From assembly GCF_016801865.2 (NCBI RefSeq), contig NC_068938.1:27850240-27914239 (forward strand): 64,000 nt of DNA. The letters run 5' to 3'. The position numbers were made by a program, and so were the translations under genes. The notes below the pieces were generated by a model, which did no database searches, had not been told where the DNA came from, and saw only the letters and a list, made by a program, of their open reading frames with translations. Each line of letters opens with the position of its first letter. The first letter of the stretch is position 1. The stretch comes from Culex pipiens pallens (Eukaryota; Arthropoda; Insecta; Diptera; Culicidae). Below, one piece after another: positions 1-10,392 of this stretch.

Positions 1-35
1 TTCATACACATTTCTCAGCTGTCCATGCAGAAATG

Positions 36-110
36 GTACCGTAAATCGGGGCTACTTTGATTGCCGGGGTGACTTTGATAGGTTTGAGATTTTTCCGCAA
101 AATGAAGAGT
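36..110. repeat. Fragment of the GTACCGTAA MITE family
   Basis: The stretch beginning GGTACCGTAAATCGGGG resembles the left terminus of the complete element at 11653-11888. I find no matching right terminus in the next kilobase, so this looks like a truncated or diverged copy. Confidence 0.4.
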
Positions 111-1115
111 ACAAATTAAATACGTTTGGAAGGGTATGGAATCATACTGACCGTGTTAGAGAAGTGAAAAAGTTTTCATAAAATTTTGAAAAGTTTAAAA
201 AGATATTTTATTTTTACTGAGAAAATGTTGATGAACAGCTTTATTTAAATATTCTTAAAGTGTCATGATTTTCTCAATGAAAATAATTTCGAATCGTTAA
301 GTGGAATGCACTTTTGGATTAGTTGGACGATTTTCCACTAGGAGAAGATTAAATTGGTTTGTTAATTCTAAATACTATAAGTTTTTTTAAAACTAAAAAA
401 AACTTCAAATGTCTAGGCATTTTCAGTAGAACTTATTTAATATAAAATGAGCAATTTTTGATTCGTGCTCGAAGCTCAGTTTGAAATGCAATATGAATCG
501 ATATTTTAATGAACAAAACTAGTTTTAACAAATTTCAGGCAAAATTCTGACTTTTAAACAATTTTATCTAAAATGTGTATATATTTTGTTTAAAAAACTA
601 ATAAATTTAATCAACTTAACATAAACATTGATATTTTTTCTTAAAAAAACTATATCAGCAACCTTAGTGGTGGCACATTGGACCTAAAAATAAAATTTTA
701 ACGCCTTAAAACTGATTTTAAAAAGAAAGACTATGACTATCTAAATAAGAATTTTTAGCGCAACTTTTTGTATCTCAGTATTGAAAAAACTTTTTTTCAA
801 AAATAGTGCATTGGCCTTGTGTGGCCTACCCCAGTACATGTTTTGAAAATAATAATCTTGAGATAACCCTTACCATTATTCCAAATCAAATGACAATTCA
901 GAAAATTCCAGAAAGTGCAAATTTTATAAGGCCAAGTTTTAATTTTTGGAAAACAAACTGATTTTGAAAATAAAAAAATCGAGGAAAATAATTTTGATTT
1001 AATGTACAATCTAATTTCCAATCAGAATGAACTTTAATGGAATTTGGATGAAGTACACCGTTTTCCAGTTGTAGATTTTTTTCAACTATTTTATTTCATA
1101 AATTGAAATATGAGT
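111..1115. other. AT-rich noncoding, no gene seen
   Basis: Strongly AT-rich sequence with many stop codons in all frames. I see no coding pattern, RNA gene or clear repeat boundary here. Confidence 0.6.
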
Positions 1116-1683
1116 TGGGTAATTCTCCGCTAACTCACACAGCAGTTGCCCCGACCCCTCTTCGATTTGCATGAAACTTTGTCCTAAGGGGTAACTTTTG
1201 TCCCTGATTACGAATCCGTGGTCCGTTTTTTGATATCTCGTGACGGAGGGGCGGTACGACCCCTTCCATTTTTGAACATGCGAAAAAAGAGGTGTTTTTC
1301 AAAACTTTTTTTTCGTAAAATCGCGATAACTCGTGATGTTTATAAGCAAACCTCTTATGTCTATAAATCATTTTTTTTGTAATTATCTGCTCTACAACTT
1401 TGTAGAACATTTTTACACTCTAAAAAAAACCATGCAAAGTTAGAAAAAACACGAAATTTTAAAATGAAAAATTTTGTTCTAAATGAAAAAATGACCCTTC
1501 TGACCCAGAAGAGGATTCGAAAAGTACATTGAATTTCCCATAAAATGACATGTTGCAAAATTTTTTACAGTCGAGTAACGGAAAATGGGAGAATTTTTAA
1601 AACTCTTTTAGTGTTTTTTTCGATGAAAAATACGTTTTTTCGGAATTTTGAGTACGCCGTGTGAGTTGGTAGAGAATTACCCA
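1116..1683. mobile_element. 568-bp non-autonomous TIR element (TGGGTAATTCTC family)
   Basis: The left end TGGGTAATTCTCCGC and the right end, read on the opposite strand as TGGGTAATTCTCTACC, form a terminal inverted repeat of about 25 bp with about three mismatches. The inside has no long ORF. A second copy, interrupted by other insertions, lies at 35575-37280. From memory this is a very abundant repeat of Aedes and Culex genomes. No clear target duplication is visible, so the superfamily is not assigned. Confidence 0.75.
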
Positions 1684-3280
1684 GCTTCAAAAGACGCAAA
1701 ATTTTGTAAAGATTTTACTAGTTCACAGTCGTTACTAAAATGAACTCATATTTCCACAAAATACCGTATTTAAAAAAATACTGTCATTTTCAAAAATTAA
1801 AAGGGAAATGTGATGAAAAATAAAAAATGAGAAATGTTTTATATATTTTCATTAGATAAGAATTTTTCAAGTATATAATTCTCAAATTTGCACAAAATAC
1901 CGTATTTCTTGTAAAAAATGTTTAAAATTTTCAATATTTTAAATATGCGTATTGAACGACGCCATTTTTTTGTAAACAATTCATAGTTTTGCCTTCCTCA
2001 CCTTACTGAGGAAAGGCTATAAAATCACTCGAAAAATGAACTTCTTAAATAGGCCTCGTAGACCCACCTTCACGAATTTTTACTATAAAATACTGAAATT
2101 TTCACAAAGCATTGTTTTTTTATGAAAATACTAAAATTCTCACAAAAATACTGTTGTTTTTAAAAATAAGGCCATCGCTGATCTTATTTCAAGTTTTTGT
2201 ACAAGCCTAATTAAATTTTATCAAAATGTTGCTGTTGAAAATACTAAAATTTTCATAATATGAAATATGAATGTCAAATAACGCTCAATTTTGTTGAGAT
2301 TTGAAGACGATTAGAGTTTTTACCATAAAATACTAAAATGTTCACAAAATACCGTACTTTTTGAAAACATAATTTTATAGATATCAAACGACACAAAATG
2401 CTGTATATTTGTTCACTTGACTAGATGTTTAGTATAAAATACTAAATCTTTCTCAACGTACATATTTTTCAAAAGTAATTACACATTCATAATTGGTGCA
2501 ATGAAATAAATTTTCGATATTAAGTAAAAAGTGTAAAATGAGCTTTAACATGAACAATTGTAAAATACAATGAAAATACAATGAAAATTTATTTAAAAAA
2601 GCAACATTCACAGAGTTTGTAACACAAAACTCTTGTGAAATAAAGAACTATTAAAACAAATTCGTCGTTTAATACAAATCCATATTTTAAATTATGAAAA
2701 TTGTAGTATTTTCAAAACTAATGCTACTTAATGTATGTTTTTGAGAACTTTAACATTAAATCTTAAATTTTTTTGAAAATAAGAAAAAAATCAGAAGTTA
2801 CATCAAATGAGTTATCATAATAGACGATAGAATTATCGTAATTCGACTATAGCGTAATCGCTATACGATATAATAACTGGCGATAACCTCATTGGTTAAC
2901 AACGTTGCAAAAGAATATTGCCTAATGCTTAATAAATTATTCCAGTTATCCTTATGTCAAAATATTGCGTAACATGTATCAACTTGTTCATTAATATTTT
3001 CGTTTTCAATTTGAGTTCTTAAAATTTGTATTAAGTATTTCAGCGAATTTTTCAAGACCTTTATTGCTTTTGGTATCTGTTTTAAATTGATAAGTACCCT
3101 TCCATCCAGGAAGATTTTTCAATATTTTCTTTTTTTGCTACAGTGAAATGAAAAAAATAGTGCATTCAAAATGTTCCCAATTTGGTAAAAATGAGTTACA
3201 AAATCTACAATATTTCAGCCTTTGTACGTTACGAAAATTTAAACAAATTCAAATCACTTTCTGAGTTGGTAACCCTACCC
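1684..3280. other. AT-rich noncoding with a loose AAAATACTAAAATTTTCAC repeat
   Basis: Between about 1740 and 2460 variants of AAAATACTAAAATTTTCAC followed by AAAATACCGTA recur at irregular spacing, suggesting an old degenerate tandem repeat. No gene is visible. Confidence 0.5.
1988..2075 (+). repeat. Truncated copy of the GCCTTCCTCAC element
   Basis: The segment starting TTTTGCCTTCCTCACC and running through AAGGCTATAAAATCACTC matches the first ~85 bp of the elements at 47660-49397 and 53284-53837. The remainder and the right end are missing. Confidence 0.7.
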
Positions 3281-3939
3281 CAGTAACAGTCATTCACACC
3301 ACACTCCTGTCCGCATCAATTTTTGATGAAGTTTTCAACCAAACGACCTCCATGCAGGTCACATCACATACGCTGCACGGACATCGGCCCGGGTTCACCA
3401 GCCCAAAGTAACCCAGTTTGGGCACACGAACAAATCGATATCCTGCCGAGAGACGAGTCGAAAGCCGCTATCTAGGTTTTGGTATCTTGAACACCGTTTA
3501 ACTGTGTGGCGTTTTATCTTGGGACAGAACACGTCGCAAGGAGGACGAGCAAGAAAGGATACAACTTTTGTTTTAAGCGGTGCCTATCAACAAAGTTATG
3601 ACAGAGTTGTGATGTTTTAATTTAATCCGAACATGGTTGGAACAGCTGTCGGGAGATCATAACGCGGAAAGTTGTTGATAAATTGTTGAGTTTCGAAGCG
3701 TGTCCGTGAACTGTGCAGCGAGAATCAATCATCTCTGCTAAGCGGTTCATGCTCAGCTGTCTTTCAAGCTCAGAACTTCTAGGATTAAAGTTACGATCGC
3801 TGAGGTGTTCACTTTGATGGGTTTTGTGAATTCCAGGTGGGATTGTATCACCCAAAAACCACAACAAACTCGCTGTTGCTTTCGTCGGAAACCGGTCCAG
3901 GCGGTTCAGAAATTCGCAATCTTCAAGTTTGTTTGGCCT

Positions 3940-3950
3940 GGGGATTCCCC
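3940..3950 (+). promoter_or_regulatory. NF-kappaB-type site GGGGATTCCCC
   Basis: GGGGATTCCC fits the Rel/NF-kappaB consensus GGGRNNYYCC exactly and is almost palindromic. It lies about 40 bp upstream of the putative initiator and 60 bp upstream of the protease ATG, a typical position for insect immune genes. The match is seen; that it works is inference. Confidence 0.5.
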
Positions 3951-3989
3951 CGAGTCAACTGCTTCTCTGTAGATTACGTCGCGATCGGC

Positions 3990-3995
3990 TCAGTC
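3990..3995 (+). promoter_or_regulatory. Arthropod initiator TCAGTC
   Basis: TCAGTC matches the arthropod Inr core TCAGT and would give a 5' UTR of about 18 nt before the ATG at 4010. No TATA box is seen at the expected distance upstream. Confidence 0.4.
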
Positions 3996-4009
3996 TGGCA
4001 GTGATCGCG

Positions 4010-5878
4010 ATGAACGTTAGTCTGTTGGTTGGAGCGTTTGTATTGAGTGTGCTAGTTGGCGCCGAAGCCGGTAAGGGTGTAACATGAAGGTCAAAGGTCG
4101 GTGTTACGATTTGTTCCGCAATTTCAGCTGCCAACTGTGGTCAGAAGAAATCTCTGGTTCAGGAGTTCATCGTAAATGGGTACCGCACGATGGCCGGATC
4201 TTGGCCCTGGCATGGGGCCATGTTCCACCGCATGGGACGAACCACGACGTATGCCTGCGGGGTTACGGTCCTGACGGAGCAGTTTGTGATAACGGCGGCC
4301 CATTGTACGTTCGATCAGGCTGAACGGCAGAGACTTCCGGCGAGTAGGGTGTTTGTGAGGCTTGGGATTACGAACCTGGATGTGTCGGATCGGCACGTCC
4401 AGCAGCACAGTGTAGACAAGATCATACGTCACGAAGAGTACGACGAGCTGGTGTTCGAGAATGACATCGCGCTGATGAAGTTGCTCAATGAGATAACCTA
4501 CTCGAGCTACGTTCAGCCGATTTGTTTGTGGCAGGGTGATACTTCGTTGTCGGGCATTGTGAACCAAGTGGGGTACATTATGGGTTGGGGCTTGGATGAG
4601 GAGTACAAGCTGCCTAGCGATTTGAACCAAGCAACGGTACCGATCGTGAGCAAGAGGGATTGCCTGGAGAGTGATTTGGCTCATTACACCAGATTCTACC
4701 ATGAGTCAAAAACGTTCTGCGCGGGGTATGGGAACGGAACTTCTGCGGGACCTGGCGACAGTGGTGGTGGCCTGTTTCTACACAGAGGAGATCACTGGTT
4801 CATGAGGGGAATCATAAGCAACGGCAAAGTAGATCCCAACACACTGCTTTTCAATAGTGAAAGCTTCGTGGTGTTCACCGATGTTGCTTACTACATGGAT
4901 TGGATCAAGAAACACGTGACGATCTCGACGAGCGTCACGATCGATACGGACTTGGTCGTGGCACCACCGCCTAGCAGTACTTCGAATGCAATGCAGTCAA
5001 ACCTTCTAGGATTGCAGTCTTGCGGGAAAGATCAGTACCAGTTGGGGACTCCAGAAGAGTTGAAGAAATCACTGGATCAGTATCCGTGGCTCGCGGTGAT
5101 CGAACACATCAATCTGAACACTCGAGTCTTAGAAGATGTCTGCCACGGAGTCTTGATCCACCCGAAGTTTATACTAACAGCAGCGCATTGCGTCCAGCGG
5201 AAGCGACAGTCTCAGCTGTAAGTATGTTAAGAGTGTATCCAAGTCTCCATACTAACATTCTTCCCTTGCAGTCGCTCAGTTCGTCTCAACGACTACCGTC
5301 TGGATACGGTGACGGACATCTTTGTGACCAACGGACTAACCACCAAAACCACCTCGGATCGCATCGCCATCACGGGATCATCAACACATCCAAACTACAA
5401 CAGCCCCAAGTTTGCCAACAACATTGCCCTGCTCATGCTCGGCAAGCCAACGACCATGACTCCGATCTGTCTCCCGCCGAAGGGATTCCCGCTGCCAACG
5501 GCCGGAAAGCTGTTCAGCATCATCGGCTGGAAGCGGAACAGCCGGCCCGAAAAGCCCCTCATCCGGAACGTGGTCCAGCTGGCGGACTTTGAAACCTGCC
5601 GGCGAAAGTACCTGCGGGCGAACATTACGCTGGACACTTCGGGTGGGCAGCTGTGCAGTACGTACAACCACGATGACGAAGGGGAAAGCTGCTCGCACTA
5701 TATGGGAGCGGCCCCGTTCCAGTACGTGGTGAACGGTCCTACGGAGGGGCGGTACTACCTGGCGGCGTTGTCCAGCTTTGGGCATACGAACTGCCGGATG
5801 GATGAGTACTCTGATGTGTTTACCTATGTGGGGCATTACGTGGATTGGATCCAGGAGAAGGTGACGAAGAATCAATAA
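4010..5878 (+). CDS. Secreted two-domain serine protease; second domain a catalytically dead homolog
   Basis: I read three exons, join(4010..4070, 4128..5217, 5272..5878), with GT-AG introns of 57 and 54 bp, giving 585 residues. Residues 1-20 form a signal peptide, which sets the start. Domain 1 (about 24-262) begins CGQKK, has the mature-type N-terminus IVNG at 35-38, and a full triad: H79 in TAAHC, D133 in NDIAL, S232 in GDSGGG. The residue equivalent to chymotrypsin 189 is Ser, and both halves of the 191-220 disulfide are absent. The residue before IVNG is Phe rather than Arg/Lys, so zymogen activation by a trypsin-like enzyme at the usual bond is not obvious. A Pro/Ser linker leads to domain 2 (319-585): H374 is kept, but Asp is N434 and the GDSGGP segment reads YMGAAPF with Gly529 in place of Ser, so it should be inactive. 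No CLIP domain is present. It resembles gastrulation-defective-like or polyserase-type cascade proteins; the biological target is unknown. Confidence 0.9.
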
Positions 5879-5879
5879 A
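5874..5879 (+). terminator. AATAAA poly(A) signal overlapping the protease stop codon
   Basis: AATAAA spans the TAA stop at 5876-5878. If it is used, the 3' UTR would be only a few tens of bases. Confidence 0.5.
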
Positions 5880-5939
5880 GTGTAAGTGAATCAAGTTCGA
5901 TCGTTCTATACTATCGTAGATTGAGAACATATCCGCATA

Positions 5940-6350
5940 GTTAGGATCTGTTTATCTACCGCTGTAACAGGCAAGAGGTCGTCGGATTTTGACCCGGAAT
6001 CAAACTGGCACAGCTTCAGTGAGTTTGGTAGAGTGTGTTGTTGGAATGTTGGGATGGCTTTGGTCATCTAAGAACTCCCTAGGGTTAAGACCTATGGACG
6101 GTCGTAACAAGTAACACTTGTTGGAGATAAGATCTGTGGATCTACAGCCGTAACAAGATAGAGGTCGTCAGATTTTGACCTCGAATCAAACTCGCACAGC
6201 TTCAGTGAGTTTGGTAGAGTACGTTGTTGGAATGCTGGGATGTCCTGGGTCATCGAAGGACTCCCTGGAGGTGGTACCTGTGTGTCTACCATTGTAACAA
6301 ACTAAATGTCTTCAGCTTTTGACCTGGAATCAAAATCGCATAGCTTTAAC
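5940..6350 (+). repeat. Three imperfect tandem units of about 180 bp
   Basis: GGATCTGT followed by a TCTAC...GTAACA block and TTTTGACC...AATCAAA recurs beginning near 5943, 6127 and 6270; the third unit is shorter. It lies just behind the protease 3' end. No ORF is conserved between the units. Confidence 0.7.
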
Positions 6351-7683
6351 AAATTAGTTTATTTCCAAATATCAAGATTTTCAGTCGGAACGACCTACGG
6401 TGTTACATCATGGTTATTTGATTAGCAAAAAATCCGCACTTTGTACCTCATTACCCCGCGTAATGGGAGCCAATTTCTTGACTCGCAAAAAGCCTTTTTC
6501 GCTCCAAACCCATTCCCTTTAATGGACAATTTAGTCAAACCCAATTTGCATAACCCACAGAGGCAGCGAATCTTCGCAAACACACATAAAAGAAGGCGCA
6601 CTCTGCCAAACAAAAAGTCACTCCAAAATTCAAGGCCACTCCGCTTGTTTGCGCCGGGAACCGTTAGGAAACCGGCGGCGTTCCGTTACGGGGCCCTCCC
6701 GAACCGGTCGTTCCCCACAACCAGCGAGTTCAAGGCTCTTCCTTTTACGTAACGCGCGGGGATTACACACCCCTTTCTTTTCGCAGGATGTTTCCCAAAA
6801 GTGCGATCTGCCGAGGGGCTCTCCAATGTTGAAATTTTTGAGATTTTTCGACGGTGAAGTTCACGGTCGGATCCCTCGAAGCCAAAATTGGCAGCAAAAG
6901 GCCCGAATCTTCGCTACCTGGGCGAGGGAATTGTGCCAAAAAATCATCCAAGTCTGGTTCGGCGCCCTTGCTCGCAGGACATCCAAGAGACGAGGGTCTT
7001 GCCAAAAAAAGCAAAACACGGAAATACACCGAAAACAAGACAAAACAATAACAGTTCACGACGCTCTTCTTTCTTTTTTTCGTTTCGAAATGAAACAGAC
7101 TCGAGAAGCGTTCCTTGTGTTGCTGAATCAGGACTATTCCGGTTGATGGCGCAAATGCGGACACGCGGAGGGAGAAAAAGAAAACTGCTCTCTGAACAAG
7201 GTGTCCCGTCCCGACCCTCGTCCGGATCGACCTGGAATGAAACCATCACGTTCTGAAAATCCCCAGAATTGGGCTGCGTTACATCCCGGGGGGAATTCTC
7301 ATCATTATTTCACTTAATTTCGTGCCACATTTTGGCCAATTTTGTGCGACGTCCCGTCCAAATTTATGCTGATAAAAAAGTTTGTCACCGATAAACCACA
7401 AACCGCGCTCGTAATCGCAGCTTGCAAATTTTCCCCAACTCCCCAACTTGGCGTTGGAAAATGGTGCGGAACAATTTGCGTTTCCCGAGACGCGGCGGAA
7501 GAAGGACGACGATAGCGCGCTAATGGATTTATGTCGTTTAGGATCTAGGTTAATGGAGTACGGCGTAAGTTTATATCTTCATCTCGGGCGAAAGGTGCGG
7601 AGCGCGGATTTCGAGGAATTCAGGTCAGCTTTGGAATTGATGAGAATGATAGAAGTTGATTTTTGTTTAAATTTTGAATATAT
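6351..7683. other. Single-copy-like noncoding island
   Basis: GC content is higher than in the repeat-rich parts. Several overlapping ORFs of 60-165 codons exist on both strands but none has a recognisable domain, and long opposite-strand ORFs cover the same bases. I see no gene I can support. Confidence 0.45.
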
Positions 7684-7689
7684 TTTATT
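7684..7689 (-). terminator. AATAAA poly(A) signal of the minus-strand Ser-rich gene
   Basis: TTTATT on the plus strand reads AATAAA on the minus strand, about 70 nt downstream of the stop codon at 7756. The short 3' UTR between them contains ATATTTATTTAT, an AU-rich-element-like sequence. Confidence 0.5.
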
Positions 7690-7755
7690 ACATTCATTTC
7701 ATATCAGAAGTATTACTTCTACCTAATATCTCTTACATCATAAATAAATATTAAT

Positions 7756-8469
7756 CTACTCAATTTTACACGACTCTTCAAAAGGTTTGCTCAACTCATC
7801 AAATTGTAACAATCGCTGCCTTGTGTATTGCAATGCTACCACCTGTTTGTTGGTATACATCGGACACCAGGAAGGTGCAAAGTTCCCCGATATCGCCTCG
7901 GGAATGTCCTCAATATGAGAACGCTCCTCGAAGGGCTGATCCAGCTGCACTTTCCATTGACAGTAGTGCAGCGAGCTGTCCAGGTTGTCCTCATCGCTCG
8001 AGCAGATACACCGGGACCGGTAGTGATCGCACGTTCCACAGAGTTCTCGCTTTGGCGACGATAGCCGAGCGATTTCCTCGTCCTCTTCGCTGGATTGACT
8101 CAGGTTGGAATCGCTATCTTCAAGAGAAGAATCGCTACAATCACTGCCATCTAGACTGGATATGTTGTCAAATTCCGTCGGATCAATCGACCTTCGAGAG
8201 CCGTACGATTTCTCCGTGCTTTCTAACCGGTAGTCCAAGCATTGACTATCCAACCTGCTCTCAAGCTCTCGTCGGGAATCCTTGGAATCTCTTGCTTCCT
8301 CCGGAAGCGCACATTCCAAGTTATGTGATGAGGACTCGACACAGCTACTGCCTCCTGGTTCAGCATCTATCCGGTAGCTCAACCTTGAGCTGGGATCTTC
8401 TCTCGTAATACAGTCCGACTCTGTTACTTCTCCAGATCTAGTGATTGATTGACTTTCGGCTACCATCAT
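7756..8469 (-). CDS. Acidic Ser-rich protein with CxxCDHYxxxCxC module (paralog A)
   Basis: Intronless ORF of 237 residues starting at tandem ATGs (8469); the frame stays open further upstream but only from a GTG, so I choose the ATG. Residues 1-100 are polar; a Ser/Asp/Glu tract (SSLDGSDCSDSSLEDSDS) follows. The conserved core is SSPKRELCGTCDHY, RCICSSDEDNLDSS, LHYCQWKVQLD and EDIPEAISGNFAPS. Cys and His spacing (CxxC-x-H, CxC, HxxC) could bind a metal, but this is inference. There is no signal peptide or membrane segment. The last 145 residues align with paralog B at 9863-10309; the N-terminal ~100 residues and a C-terminal tail (about 30 residues) are extra. I know no family for it. Purifying similarity in the core between two divergent copies argues for a real gene. 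Confidence 0.75.
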   Translation of the reverse strand: MMVAESQSITRSGEVTESDCITREDPSSRLSYRIDAEPGGSSCVESSSHNLECALPEEARDSKDSRRELESRLDSQCLDYRLESTEKSYGSRRSIDPTEFDNISSLDGSDCSDSSLEDSDSNLSQSSEEDEEIARLSSPKRELCGTCDHYRSRCICSSDEDNLDSSLHYCQWKVQLDQPFEERSHIEDIPEAISGNFAPSWCPMYTNKQVVALQYTRQRLLQFDELSKPFEESCKIE

Positions 8470-8491
8470 TGTGTTTGAACGAACTGTTGTT

Positions 8492-8496
8492 ACTGA
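8492..8496 (-). promoter_or_regulatory. Initiator TCAGT upstream of paralog A
   Basis: On the minus strand CGTTCAGTAAC lies about 23 nt upstream of the ATG at 8469, a plausible Inr for a TATA-less promoter. Confidence 0.3.
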
Positions 8497-9862
8497 ACGT
8501 ATGCTCTTGAATGGTGATACGTATCCGATAAGCACTAAGCTTTTATTTGTCTATGAATAGTAGGTACTTGTTAGTATTGCAATGAACCAAGAGTTGCCTG
8601 CTCTGAGTGTTCATTCCCCATGAATTTCATACCTGTTGTGATTCTGAAGCATCTCCAGGTCACAAAGTACTAAATATTTTAAATACATTGAGTAAATGTA
8701 CTGCTTAGTATTGTAAATCTGTAAGGACTCAAACGATAGAAGAATCTTCTTCGAGGAAGTATCACTGAACTCTCAACATGAACCACCCTAAAATCACAGA
8801 TTCTTTCAACGGACTCCGTACAATTACACATTTTCATGTATTCCTTACATTGAAAAGCGATTCCATTTGCCTAATGTATGTTTCGGCATTCCGAATCCGA
8901 CCAAAGATTTCCCCCGTGGAACGCATTCCTTGCCGAGCACTAAATTCCCTCAAATCCCTTTACATAATTCGCGCATTTCCCGGTGGACGTGTGAATCCGT
9001 ACATTTTCACCTCATCGTCTTCGTTCTTCCTCCACGCTCCCCGGACTAAGAAAAGCCCTTTTAAGACGCGACAATATTTTTGTTTGTGTGTGTGAAACTT
9101 AAAACGTGCACAATCCACGACCGAGGATTAGACGGTATTATCTATTCATCGTGATGTCATATTTATAAGAATTATGGCTTTTGCACTGGAGCGTATCCTT
9201 CGTAGCGTTGGTTGCTTACGGAGAAAAACTGTGAACCCTTCCTCTTTCTCTCTAAAGGAATCCCCGATTATGAAATATGTGGAATTGTGTATTCGTACCA
9301 GTCGGTATTTATTTAATATCGAAAGGACACACACCTAGGATGCTGCTGCCGGCGAAGGAAAGGGTTGCCCTCTTGAACCCTGGAGGATACGCCCTGACAC
9401 TTGAGACGAAGAAGTGCTCTGTGCGCACTTTGGGGTGAAAATGAATTTAAATCGCCTCTAATCAGGATAAATTGGTTTTCAATTAAAGGAAGGTCGCACG
9501 AGGAGAAATTGATTTATGACCGCTGCGTTAACTCCTTGGTGGTGCAGCGGTGAAGGATTCGCTTGATTGCGATTAATGCGTACGTTTGAGAAGCTTGGTG
9601 TTGATGCGTTCGATTTGGCAGCTTGGGAATAGATGCAAATCTTCGGTGGTGAGTATTCTTTGGTACGCCGTAATCCTATTAAGTGATGCTGAACAAAACG
9701 TTGGTTGGTATTACCTGGCTACCACCATCATCTGTATGCCTTCGTATACCTGGAAGTCTTGATAGCGCATACTAGCCAGGTAGGGTTACCTAATACTAGT
9801 ACAAAACTCGCGGATCTTGTTCGAACTGCATCATTCACATCCGAATCTTCACAGTCTACAAG
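8497..9862. other. Shared 5' region between two divergent paralogs
   Basis: About 1.4 kb of moderately GC-rich single-copy-like sequence separates the two starts. No third gene, RNA gene or repeat is seen. It may hold enhancers shared by both genes; that is inference from the head-to-head arrangement. Confidence 0.4.
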
Positions 9863-10309
9863 ATGGCCGCAAGTATCAACCTCAACGAGTTCAGCTTGGA
9901 TAGCAGCTACAAATCCCAAGATATGAATGAATCCAGTTTCGAATCTTCATACAGTGAAGATACCACAAGCAGTAGTGACGAATCCAGCTCGAGCGATTCT
10001 TCGTCAGATTCAAGCTTCAGCGAATCTTGCTCCGAATCCGAGCGGGAAGAGGACGACGGACTGTTCATCACCCGACTATCTTCGCCCAAGCGCGAGCTGT
10101 GCGGGATCTGTGACCACTACCGGAAGAGCTGCATCTGCTCGAGCGATGACGACAGCTTGGACTGCTCGCTGCACTACTGTCAGTGGAAGGTGCAGCTGGA
10201 TCGGACGTTCCACGAACAACCGTTGGAGGACATTCCGGAAGCGATCTCCGGCAACTTTGCTCCGTCGTGCTATCCGAGGTATACCGTGAGGAATTTTGAG
10301 GAGATTTAA
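9863..10309 (+). CDS. Acidic Ser-rich protein with CxxCDHYxxxCxC module (paralog B)
   Basis: Intronless ORF of 148 residues from ATG 9863 in a good context (ACAAGATGG). Residues 1-15 read MAASINLNEFSLDSS, echoing SIDPTEF in paralog A. Residues about 20-66 are a Ser/Glu/Asp tract (SSSDESSSSDSSSDSS). The core from about residue 73 reads SSPKRELCGICDHYRKSCIC, then LHYCQWKVQLD and IPEAISGNFAPS, nearly identical to paralog A, ending in a short unique tail (YTVRNFEEI). There is no signal peptide. The acidic Ser tract looks like a casein-kinase-type phosphorylation substrate and the Cys/His core could be a small zinc site; both are inference. A poly(A) signal follows 78 bp after the stop. Confidence 0.78.
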   Translation: MAASINLNEFSLDSSYKSQDMNESSFESSYSEDTTSSSDESSSSDSSSDSSFSESCSESEREEDDGLFITRLSSPKRELCGICDHYRKSCICSSDDDSLDCSLHYCQWKVQLDRTFHEQPLEDIPEAISGNFAPSCYPRYTVRNFEEI

Positions 10310-10386
10310 TGTATTGGGAATCAGTCTGTTTTGTAAAAGTGACGCAGCTGTACAAAGTGTAAATAGTAGTTCTTAAGAGATTCTCT

Positions 10387-10392
10387 AATAAA
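10387..10392 (+). terminator. AATAAA poly(A) signal of paralog B
   Basis: AATAAA lies 78 bp downstream of the stop at 10309, in AT-rich sequence, and fits a short 3' UTR. Confidence 0.6.

Larger units (their letters stand above)
3281..4009 (+). promoter_or_regulatory. 5' flank of the two-domain serine protease
   Basis: Base composition becomes more GC-balanced than the repeats to the left. TTATCT (a GATA-type site) occurs in the stretch around 3510-3520, and an NF-kappaB-like decamer and an initiator lie close to the ATG (separate entries). No convincing ORF is present. Confidence 0.4.

Noticed and set aside
4124..4702. 192-codon ORF on the minus strand
   Set aside because: It is the antisense shadow of protease exon 2, whose plus-strand protein has all catalytic motifs.
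6649..7164. 165-codon ORF on + and 133-codon ORF on - over the same DNA
   Set aside because: Overlapping opposite-strand ORFs without domain, signal peptide or splice/poly(A) context; expected in GC-balanced noncoding DNA.
7448..7726. 92-codon plus-strand ORF behind the Ser-rich gene
   Set aside because: It runs into the AT-rich 3' flank of the minus-strand gene, has no start context or poly(A) signal and no recognisable domain.
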